64,000 nucleotides of DNA from Strigops habroptila. Its lineage: Eukaryota; Chordata; Aves; Psittaciformes; Psittacidae. Location of the stretch: contig NC_044296.2 in the NCBI RefSeq assembly GCF_004027225.2, forward strand, positions 3,888,796 through 3,952,795. The letters are read 5' to 3'. Shown in pieces: positions 40,789 through 51,600 of this stretch. Numbering within the stretch: position 1 is the stretch's first letter; each line of letters starts with the position of its first letter. The notes beneath the pieces are model-generated. The model was not told the origin of the DNA and searched no databases. It saw only the letters and a program-made list of their open reading frames with translations. The position numbers were made by a program, and so were the translations under genes.

Positions 40789-40935
40789 CCGCTTTGCTTT
40801 TCCCGCTGCCACAAGGTGGTTTTTCCCTGGAAACCTTCTCCCCCGGAGCGGTGCCTCCCGCCTCCCTCCCCCGGTGATTAGAGAGGAGGGTGGGAGGCAC
40901 ACGGGGATTTTGCATACGGAGCTTAAAGGCACAGG
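40789..40935 (-). promoter_or_regulatory. GC-rich stretch, candidate TMPRSS9 first non-coding exon
   Basis: Minus strand reads gcaaagcgg/gtgagttcc, a strong splice donor at 40,788, preceded by about 150 bp of GC-rich sequence and an octamer-like atgcaaaat. TMPRSS9 needs an upstream non-coding exon because of the acceptor at 32,372. The link is inference. Confidence 0.3.
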
Positions 40936-41257
40936 CTAAGAAGCAGGAACCCTGAAGAGCTGGTTTGTTGCCTCACTGGATTTTGGGATACTCCTGCTCC
41001 TGCTTCTCCCAAGCCCGCAGCACAGTTTCTGCAGTTCAGTGTACAGCTCCCATTCACTTCAGCAGCGTTTCTCCAGCAGGGCAGGAGCAAAATTGCTGCC
41101 AGAAGTGCCGGTGACTCCCACCAGCAGCACCGAATTTACCCTGCTCCAGAACTTGTCAGCCCCACGGAGTAAAAACGGTGAAGGGGAGCACGTCTATAAC
41201 CCCCCACTCACTTCCTCAGTCACACACCTGCAGCACTTGCAGTCCACACTCTATTGA

Positions 41258-41392
41258 TCACAGAATCCCAGCCTGGTTTGGGTTGGAAAGGACCTTAAAG
41301 CTCATCCAGTTCCAACCCCCTGCCACGGGCAGGGACACCTTCCACTAGAGCAGGTTGCTCCAAGCCCCTGTGTCCAACCTGGCCTTTAATCA
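41258..41392 (-). repeat. Short CR1
   Basis: atcacagaatcccagcctgg to tgtccaacctggcctt, 5'-truncated. Confidence 0.85.
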
Positions 41393-44300
41393 CTGGTAAC
41401 CAAAATCAACAGGGACAGTTGGGGCCACCCTGGTCATTGCAGGTTTGCTCTACACGCTATTACAGCATCCAGATACAATAAACACTGCACTAAAGCAATG
41501 TCATCCTTGAAATTCCACAGAACGATCAGGAAAACATAGTGATGCACCAGAAGGATTTAAACACCTTTACCAGTATTTAACTGGTTTGCTGCATTGGAGT
41601 GCTGGAAAACTTGTTGCACAGGATACATCATGATTCCAATGGTCAGGAGAATTTCCAGGTGCAAAATACACAGCCAGGAGGACTTGACATGAAAAGATTT
41701 CACAGACAAGTCATTTCATTCTGCTTCCTGGGAAAGCCTTTTCAAATGGCCAAACGGTTGTGGCTCCTGTTTCTCTTCCTGTGGTAAAACAACTAGGAAA
41801 TGGAATAGGGACAAAAAAATAACAGCTTATGGCAACTGATCTGAATTTAAGAGTTATTTTGTCATCAGAACCCCATCCTGATACTTCAAGGATAGGCGTC
41901 ACACCACCCCCAAGCCACACTTTTGGTGCAGATTCACTTATTTCATTTCCTTTTTCTGCACTGGGAAGAGACATTTCTTAGACTCAAAAGGAATAATGAA
42001 ACTATCTGTTGATTTAATTTCATTTTAAATCTTGATTTCAGAGAGATAAAACCATCCAAATAGAAGAGAATATAGGAATAGAAGAAATAATACCTGCATG
42101 TAACTATGAGGAAATTTGAGAAGAAACACTTTTTTCCCCATAAAATCCAATTCCACTGTAGTGATTGTCATAACTATAGAGAACTGATGGCTATAAAGCT
42201 TTTTTCCTGCTAGGAGTTTCCCCCTCTTTTTTTCCACTGAAATAACCTGGAAACACTGAGTGACTTGTTAACTTCTTATTAATTCAAATTATTTGAACTT
42301 TGATGGGATTATTCTCAGTGTATGGCAGCCACTGCACAGCTCTGCAACAGCCACAGCATTGGGTGCCTTTGCTAAGCTCCGTCTTTGGTAAGGTACCAAA
42401 TACACTCCTGGTACGGACTTCCAGAGGTCTCTAAACCAACTTTGCACTGGAAATAGCACTATTGCTCTCATCACTGGAGTAGGGACTATGGATCTTTTTT
42501 CCAGTGTTAAAGAGCTACTGCCCATGGCTGACACGACAGTCACAGGTAACAGAGTGCGCTTGGGAGAACAAAAGAAACCTCCTGAAGTTCAACAAGACTA
42601 ACGAATTCTGCCCCTGGGATGGACTAACCAGCATGGATGTTAGTCCACCCATGGACTAACCCATGGATCCACGGATTTCATGCATAGAGTACATGCAGCT
42701 CCTTAATGTCCTCTGCCTGTACTAATCCATCCCATGATGGGAAGCAAACAAGTCTAGGAAGAGGCACCAGACGAGGGCTTGCTGCTCAGATGGTCTTTCC
42801 TTGTATCCTCCAGGGAAAAGAGGATTTCCCATGCCTCACTCAGAAGAAAACAGGGAGCATTTGAATGGCAGGACTATATGGCTATGCAGAGGATGTGTAT
42901 TTTATTCAACAGTGATGAGGCTAAAGACCACCAGAACATTTAGATGGATACCTGGGAAAGAACAACGGGAGATCATTTGCCCTCCTAACTTTTTTTCCCT
43001 GAAGCATCCCAAGATCTTTTATGGAAACCTGTTATGCAGGAACTAGCACTAGCGGTCCTGATCTGCTGCATTAACACAGACATAAGATAGAACAGAAGGT
43101 TACTGCTTCTGCTCTACTGCAGTTAACTAGTGAGGCAAAACTGAAAAAAAGAAGTCCTTAAAAATACCTGAGAAGATGGGAAGATTCCCCTGAGCTAGAG
43201 TTAGGGTTTGCTGGAGCACCTGCTGGGAACAGGATAATTCCTAGGAGCCACTGGAGACCCATAGCACACCTCTTCCCAAAGCTGCATCTCTTTCCAAGGA
43301 ACCATTCTGCTGAGTGCAGTATGAGGAGGTGATCTAAGAGTCAATTGTATCTTGTAGATGATACTGAAGAGATGTGGAAGGTGACAAACCTTGAATATGA
43401 GAATTGTCTGTAAACAGAATATGAGAATATGAGAATTTTTCCGTAAACAGAAAAACCTGAAATCAAAATTCAAAATACTGTGTTTGCCTGAATACAGTTC
43501 CCACGAAAAGAAAACCACCACCAATTCCTACCTAATGTTACACTTAAAGGCTGGAGGCATTCAGAGCTTTGTATTTTCACATCTAGGCACTATTTTTCTG
43601 TTCAAGTAACTTTCTTCCACCTCCTACTACACAACAGCACTGGGCCTGTGAATGCTGGAAGTCTGGGCTGCTGCATTTCATTATAGCAAGTGAGAAGTCC
43701 TCTCACCTCCTCTGAGAGATACGCAACCTTCATTCCCTTCTAAAGTAGAAAAGAAAAAAGTTAAAATCATTTGGGATATGTGGCAAGAGCCACGGAACTC
43801 GTTATGAGTGAGCTGTGGGTGTGAAACTCAAGTATGCCCTTCAGTTGTGGTATATGCATGGATCAGGTTTAGCCCTGTGCGCACAGCCAGTGCAGCGAAG
43901 CCATGAAGTCCCTCCGTGGTCCAGGAACTCTCCATTTAATCGTCTGCCCAGGTGAGATCATGAACTGATTTGAGACAATGACTTAATTTGAAAGTAGGGA
44001 GCTGACTGAAGAGCTTCACAAGAAAGAATTTGAGCAACTAGTGCAGGAATTTCAGTGTGCCCTGAAGACAACCTTCTGGCAACACCTCTGCAATTCCTGT
44101 GCTTAAAGGAGCCATCGGGATGGATGGCATCTTCCTTCCACAGGCTCCCCAAGGGGGTTCTTGCTGCAAGACTGAGGAAGTTGTACATAGATAAGATGTT
44201 TGTAAATAGTCAACACAAAGTGTTTCTGCAGATGCAGAAGTGGTCACGTAGGACACATCTCCAGTGAGTATGTCAGATGGGAGATGCTTTCAGAGTCATT

Positions 44301-44987
44301 GAGATAAACCATAGCGATATATCATGCACATGTGGCACTGGCGGTAGAACCATGGGCCAGGTTGTCTCTAAGAACTCATCAGAAGAGCAGTTTAGGGTCT
44401 CACCCAACCCAGATGATGACATCCTCCTGTTTGAGTGGTTTAATTCCCCATTGGAGCATCACTCTGTGCCAAGACCAATAACTTAGGCTTTATTTTTGTT
44501 TTTTAAACAAATGCTCTGTCCATGTCTATGCAATGGGTACAGTAAAAGTCAAACAGCTTGTTCATTGGGCTAATTTTGTTCTAGTATACAGGTCGATGTT
44601 TAAATCTGGAATACTAGCTACTGTTTCAACTAAGATAGGATGAGGTTTAGAATATTTTAGGATGAGCTTTGTGGCCAGGCTGTATCTTCACATTTACTAC
44701 CCTTTATTTAACACAAAACCAGTTTTTCTGGTTTGGAACCCTCTTTGTGTGAATGGCAGTCGCTGTCTCTTGATTCCGCAGCAACAGCCCCAACAGAAAG
44801 GCTGTCCTGCTGGAAGTCTTTTTTGGTTTTGTTTTTAAAGCCAGCTAACACAAGAAATTTCTCAGTTTTTGTCCTCCCATCTGTACTGCTGTACCTAAAA
44901 GTGAAATGCAGGACACAGCGAAAACCACGGGCACAAAGCCATGGTGGAAATGTACCTGTGTTCTGGTTGTATCATTCTCGGATGTAT
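41393..44987. other. Intergenic DNA, nothing recognised
   Basis: No exon, RNA gene or clear repeat could be supported on either strand. Reading frames are short and compositionally random. Confidence 0.5.
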
Positions 44988-45515
44988 AGAATCATAAAAT
45001 CAGAGAATCAACCAGGTTGGAAAAGACCTTTAAAATCATCAAGTCCAACCGTTCCCAGCACTGCCAAGGCCACCACTAACCCATGGCACTGAGGCCTCGT
45101 CTACACAGTGAGTGAACACTTGCAGGGACGGTGACTCCAGCCCTGCCCTGGGCAGCCTGTTCCAATGCCTGAGCACCCTTTGGGGAAGGAATTGTTCCTC
45201 AGCTCCATCTAAACCTGCCCTGGTGCAGCTTGAGGCTGTTTGCTCTTGTCCCATCCCTTGTTCCTTGGGAGCAGAGACCAGCCCCCTCCTGGCTCCATCC
45301 TCCTGTCAGGCAGTTGCAGAGAGCGAGAAGGTCCCCCCTGAGCCTTCTCTTCTCCAGACTAAAGCCCCCAGGTCCCTCAGCCCACATCACACTTGTGCTC
45401 CAGGCCCTGCACCAGCTCCGGGGCCCTTCTCTGGCCCCACTCCAGCACCTCAGTATCTTTCTTCATCTGGTTCCTGAGTGAAAAATCAGCTGGATTTTAG
45501 TTTGTTATTCTGAAA
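44988..45515 (-). repeat. CR1 with extended 5' part, inverted relative to 50,420-50,960
   Basis: CR1 3' terminus at the left (agaatcaaccaggttgg), body to ggttcctgagtgaaa, then about 47 bp (atcagctggattttagtttgtt...) also present, inverted, next to the copy at 50.4 kb. Confidence 0.85.
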
Positions 45516-45774
45516 ATGGGTTTGGTTATGATGGCAATTTTATTGTTTTGGTCATAACTGTCAAGTTCAGCACTGAGAATGTTTGTCTGCGGCCTTTGAG
45601 GGTTGATTGCAGGTTGCAATAACAATCTGAGTCACAGCTAGGGAACAATTCTGTCCATTAGCCACTCTCATGTTTTAAGCCCAGTTGGCAACTCAGCACC
45701 ATGCAGCCGCTCGCTCACCCCCTGCTTCCCCTCTCCCTGGATGGGATGGGAAGGAGAATCACAGGAATGTAAAA

Positions 45775-45935
45775 CCCACGGATGACCAGGGGCTGGAACA
45801 CCTCCCATATGAAGGCAGGCTAAGAAAGTTGGGGCTGTTCAGCCTGGAGAAAAGAAGATGCATGGTGACCACAGAGCAGCTTCCAGTGTCTGAAGAGGGC
45901 TACAAGCATGCTGGAGAACGTGCGGCCCCTGCTCC
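45775..45935 (+). repeat. CR1 fragment lacking its 3' end
   Basis: ggggctggaacacctcccat through ggctgttcagcctggagaaa to gagggctacaagcatgctgg. Confidence 0.75.
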
Positions 45936-46197
45936 CACAGCCTAAGAGCCAGGACAGAAAGCTGGTGCTGAGTCTCTTCTGCACACGGTGAGCTCCACAA
46001 CAGTGCCACCAGCATTGCTCTCGCTCCTCGCTTTCCCACCTAGAAGTCCAATTGCTTGCAACCTCTACGGTGCCTGCTCCCAGCCATCCTGCAGCACAGC
46101 ACATAGAGCACGAACGTCCGGCCCCTGCTCTCACAGCCTAAGACACAAAGAGTGTTTTCTTTAAAAAAAAACCAACCCCACAACATTGTTTTCTTAG

Positions 46198-46203
46198 TTT
46201 ATT
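46198..46203 (-). terminator. Candidate SPPL2B distal polyadenylation signal
   Basis: Plus-strand tttatt (AATAAA on minus). Another tttatt lies at 46,280. Either gives a 3' UTR of about 2.1-2.2 kb. Confidence 0.5.
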
Positions 46204-48376
46204 ATACATACTTTTACAATGGCTTAAAGTAAGGCATAATCCAGCTGGCTGAAGGTTTCAGTAAAATGTCTCTGTTGCTTTTATTAGTAATAACTGGTTC
46301 AGATTACTGCTGGCAAAAGTAACATAGTCCATTAAAGAGGAGATTAAAAAAGAGATCTCTTTAGTACTACTCTCTTCCGTTAGGGTAATTCATAAACCAA
46401 ATGTAGTGCAGGCCTTCGGACTCAGGAAGCCTTTTAAGAAGTTCACCGCTGAATCAACTTATCGTCAGGGCTTGAAGTTTTAAGCAGAAGCTGGTAAAAC
46501 TCTGAAGCCATAGTGTGGTTTTTACAGAAAGCATTTCGCATTCTAGAGAAAGGACAGTATCCACCCAACGTGAAACAGAAACAGAAGTTATCATCCAAAA
46601 AGCACAGGGTAAAGTTTTGGAAGACGTAGCCAAAAAGACAACGGCAGAAACTTAACAGCCAGACATCACAAGTGACTCCAACTCAACATGCCAATGGAGA
46701 CTTCTAATTTAAAAGCATCACCTCTGATCATGTCACTATTAGGATACTCTTCTAAATGACATTTTGGGCCCTCAGATACTCTGAAGAGTCTATCTCCCAT
46801 GCCATTTGGAATCATATTCTAGGATCATAGAATACTTCAAATTTCTCTTTCAGTTTTAATGTGAAGTGTTTGAGGCTTTCTGGGATTGTATCTTAAGCGT
46901 AGAACAGACCAGACACCTTTGACAAAACCAAATGTTCTTGGATGGAATAATCTACAAATCGTATCATCCCTCTACATGTACTAAGACTCAATCATGTTAT
47001 ACAAGAAAATGCACTATTTCAGGTACATAAAATAAGACCAGATGCATCCCAAAAAGTTTTAAATTCACAAATTTAGTCCTTCCCAATGTCATGTAGCAAG
47101 AGGTGCAAAATAACAGGTTAGAACACAGCCTCATTCCAGAGCCTCACAGGTCATGCTTTGGCTCCTCTTGGGACAAAGACAAAGCATGACTGAGGCAGTT
47201 ACTGAGGAGCAAGCAAGCTTTAAAATCACAACTGACTGTAGCACTGTATGTGTTCCCTTGGGAATAAAATCACCAGATTATTTTCTTCAGAACTAGAAAT
47301 CACAATTCCATCCCTTAAATCAGTAACAAGCAGTAGCTCAAACCCCCAAACACTTGGACTTTTACTGCTTTAATATTTTCCTAACAAAAATACTGCCTGT
47401 TAAACTTAGGATAGTACTACTACCTATTTTCTTACCTATTTGGCTTGTGTTTTATTCCTATAACATTAAACATTCCTAATATGCTTTTGCTTCCAGTGTT
47501 CTGTGACAAACACCGTCCCTGGAAGTGTTCACAAACCATGCAGACGAGGCCCTTAATGACATGGTTTAATGGTGGCCTTGGCAGTCCTGGGGTAAAGGCT
47601 GGACCTGATGATCTTAAAGGTCTTTTCCAACCTGGTTTATTCTATGATTCTGTGACTGTATTTTCAGAACAGCCCCTAGAGTTCACACAAGTGCTTAGAA
47701 AGCTTCCTGCAGCTCCATTCATCCTGCCTTTTAAACTAAACTAGTAACTAACCCAGGTACCTGGAGTAAAAGACAAAGACAAAAACATTAAGAGATGCAT
47801 TTAATGCACCATGGTAGTATAAATCCGTTCAGAGGCTGGTAACTAAACCATTCTCTGCATTTCCTGAATGAGTTTATACTAAAGCATTCCCTTATATCAA
47901 TGGTTTTGACAAGTAGGGAAAAAGTAAAGGTGACAATAGGGAAAGTGCTAAAAAAAACCCCAAAACCCTATTATGTTTCTCTCAATTAAGCATTGTAGCA
48001 GACTTGTTCAATGCTTTTCCTCCATGTGAACCTACACTATGCTAAAGCAGCAAAATAGCCACACAAGCACAGAGTACTGTGTAAATAAACTTGTAATACT
48101 ACCTTGCTATAGAGAAAATGGAACAGTCAGAGGCATTCCCTAATGAAATGAGCATTGAAATCCATACATCAGAACCCTTGTAGAGCACCATATTTCAGAA
48201 AGATGTTTGAATTGTATAGCTGTACTGAAGCTGGAGGCAGAACATTCGTTGTTGGATTTGATGATCAGACTCCCAGTGAGGTTCCTCAATGAACGCAAAC
48301 ACTACTAAACCAGTCCTAAATACATACTGGTTTTACATGGATATGTTTGTGAGGGAAAAGGAGTTCTTATCACTGT
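46204..48376 (-). other. SPPL2B: SPPL2B 3' UTR (probable)
   Basis: AT-rich sequence after the SPPL2B stop, no coding potential, one CR1 fragment inside. The extent is inferred from the poly(A) signals. Confidence 0.55.
47508..47660 (+). repeat. CR1 fragment in the SPPL2B 3' UTR
   Basis: cgtccctggaagtgttcac to ggtttattctatgattctgtg, antisense to SPPL2B. Confidence 0.82.
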
Positions 48377-48667
48377 TTATTCCAGCTGGTTTTGCTCTGT
48401 ATTTATGCCTTTGCTGTCACCGTTGTCCTTATTCTGACCAGCTGGTTCCTCCTCACTCTGTGCCATAGGAATTTGTGACTGGTCCCTCTTTGTGTCGGTA
48501 TCAGCCAGCTCCTCTGCAGCTGAGGTGGGGCCATGCAGCTCCTTCACGTGGAGGGTAGGATTGATCATTTGCTCTGTGTCTTGTTGAGAGGCTGGTACAC
48601 TGCTATCTTTGGGTAGCTCAGGGCAGTTGACAGGAGCTATCACCAAGGGAGGCTGAGGTAGGTCTTT
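48377..48667 (-). CDS. SPPL2B: SPPL2B last coding exon, cytosolic tail
   Basis: 291 nt including TAA at 48,379-48,377. [12 protein letters not shown] then a polar Gln/Glu-rich tail ending [10 protein letters not shown]. No domain recognised. Confidence 0.92.
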   Translation of the reverse strand, partial: KDLPQPPLVIAPVNCPELPKDSSVPASQQDTEQMINPTLHVKELHGPTSAAEELADTDTKRDQSQIPMAQSEEEPAGQNKDNGDSKGINTEQNQLE

Positions 48668-51600
48668 CTGTAAATGGAAAATCACAGTCAGAATGATGGA
48701 AAGCAAGAATTACAGTGCCAGGTATCAGGAGTGATGGTCACACAAGATGAAGATTAAACGTCCATCGTCTCCATTATCATTGCGGACACATGCATAGTTA
48801 TCCTGTCTTTGTGTTTTATAGTACACAAGGGGATTTTTCTTCCAGAAATGTGTTTAATTGCCTTCTGCTTGATTATTCCCTGCTGATTTCAGATGCTGAT
48901 TATGCAGGAAGAGGCAAAGAGCACTTTGGCACTTGGTCACTCTCTGGTTTTGCCCACACCTTTACTCTCAATGTACAACAATTGACAACTTTCCCATCAC
49001 ATTTCAAATGATCTCAAATATTTTTCCAACAATTACATTCAGTTCTCTAGAGGAAAGTTGTGAAGTTTATCACAAATAGTTGAATAACAAAATAAATATT
49101 ACTGGGGGGGGGGGGAACCTCTAGCTCAATAGATTTGCCCTTCAGGTAATTATTCAGAATCTAGAACTATGCATCACAATGGAAATCATTCTTTTTGGAA
49201 TCAAATTCATTTCACTTATGCCCACAGTGAAACAAAGTGATAATTTACTATATTGAACTAGATTTCTACCTTCATAAGCAGCAGGCTGTGAAAAAACACA
49301 TGAAGACAAATATTTTAAGGATATATTTACTATCGGAAATCATTATTTTAATACTTAATAATAGTAATTTCAACGTAGATCAAACGAGTAAAATTATGTC
49401 CCAATCCAGAAGGACAGACAAGATCTGCTTTACTTTTCACTAACCAGTTTAAGTGGCCATAAACAGTAAAAAAATAAAACCTTCCTGAGGCAAAAAGAAG
49501 TATGTAAAAACGCAAAGGATCAAGCAAAACAATAATCTTTGGTTTGGTTTGATAATACTGCAATATTTTACTCAACTTTAATTCTAGTTAGGTTTTTATA
49601 ATATTAGTATTTCTTGAAGACACTCATATCAAACTGGTATTCACCGCAAAGCCGCTGCCCGTCCAGAACATTGCAAGCTCCTTCCTCCAAAAAGCCACAG
49701 CAAAGCTTATGAAGAGGGTACAGGGCACCAAGTAGAGGAGAGCAGGTTGGCCCATCTGCATCATTGCCAAGGCAACAAAGGTCATAAGGAGGCCTAAGCC
49801 ATATGCTGAAAGGAAATAAAACCAGCAAAACCCAGTTATTCAGGTAGAGCTTTGCTCAAGAACAACTAAATCATTAGCTAGATGAGCATCCTAACAGGAA
49901 CTTTGTTCAAGTAATATGTAAAACAACATCTTCAGTATTTTCTCAGGCCTCTTTAGACACAAGCATTATACACGCAATGTAAACCTGGAGTAGTGCTTTA
50001 CTTAACAGAGATACTACAGTCTTTCTATTGATAATAACATATAGTGTGGTTGGCCTAGGCCATACTGTGCAATTAAATAATTTCCTTATGCATTTCGAGA
50101 ACAGCAAAATAAACAAATGAAATCTATATTTTTTATATGTATATAAAATATAGGGGGGGTCCTATATATTAAAATATATTCACATTTATGAATTCAACAG
50201 ATACAGTTATAACATATGCTGTTTGTTTGGCTTGGCTTTGGCTGTTTCTTACCACCCTGCAGCATCACAAAACCAGACAAAACCAACAACAAAAGAAAAA
50301 CAAAACCAAGCCAGCTGTATGTTACAATTTTCTACTACATTCTATTTAATTTTTGCACATATTCTGCAAATATTACTAAGTAGAACAGAAGCAGCTAGGA
50401 TCTCAGGTTGGAATTATTTTCAATTACATTTTCAGAACAACAAACTAAAATCCAGCTGATTTTTCACTCGGGAACCAGATGAAGAAAGATACTGAGGTGC
50501 TGGAGCGGGGCCAGAGAAGGGCCCCGGAGCTGGTGCAGGGCCTGGAGCACAAGTGTGATGAGGAACGGCTGAGGGACCTGGGGGGGTTTAGTCTGGAGAA
50601 GAGAAGGCTCAGGGGGGACCTTATCGCTCTCTGCAACTGCTTGACAGGAGGATGGAGCCAGGAGGGGGCTGGTCTCTGCTCCCAAGGAACAAGGGATGGG
50701 ACAAGAGGAAACGGCCTCAAGCTGCACCAGGGCAGGTTTAGATGGAGCTGAGGAACAATTCCTTTCCCAGAGGGTGCTCAGGCATTGGAACAGGCTGCCC
50801 AGGGCAGTGCTGGAGTCGCCGTCCCTGGAAGGGTTCACACACTGTGCAGACGAGGCCCTCAGTGCCATGGGTTAGTGGTGGCCTTGGCAGTGCTGGGGAA
50901 TGGTGGGACTTGATGATCTTAAAGGTCTTGTCTTTTCCAACCTGGTTGATTCTATGATTAGAATATTCAGCAACTTTTTGCAGTTTTTGAGAAATGTTTT
51001 TTTTTCAGGGCACATTATGTTATTAGTGAGAGCTCCATATATCTAGTTGAAGTATTTCTTCTTGTGACTTAAGTCCATTGCCTCGCATCTTAACCCTGCG
51101 TACCTGTTACAAAAGTCTGTCTTGGTCTTCTCTGCATCCTCGCATTAGGTAGCTGCAGACAGCAACAGAATCTCCTCTTTGCCTTCTCTTGTTTTAAAAT
51201 CATATGCTCCAGCCCTCAGCCATCTTGATGGCATCCACTGGATTTACTCTAGTATGTCAATGTCTGTCTTGTACTAGGGATCCTGGTTAAGATTCAGCTG
51301 CCAAATTGAGGGGAATACTCACTTCTCTCATATTGCTGGCTCAATCTTGCTAACACAGCCCTGTATGTGGTTAGTTTTCATCACTGCAGTAGTACACTGC
51401 TAACTCTTCATCAATACAACCTTTTCCCATCAATTTTCTGTTTTGAAAGTACCAGGTAAGGCAAGAGTTTAAGTATACACAAGAGGAAATTATTTGGTAC
51501 AGTGAAATAAAGGCATCTCTCTAACCCTGCTCTAAGTCTCCAAGAACTGAGCTATCTTTTCGAAAGCAGAATAACTGCTTTTCTAAAGCAGTTTTCCATG

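Noticed and set aside
40429-40932. A 167-codon minus-strand open frame in the GC-rich region
   Set aside because: Low-complexity, Pro/Arg/Gly-rich composition expected from GC-rich DNA; no homology recognised. Kept only as a possible 5' exon or promoter.
49237-49443. AT-rich open frames in SPPL2B introns
   Set aside because: Short, no splice context and no recognised family.
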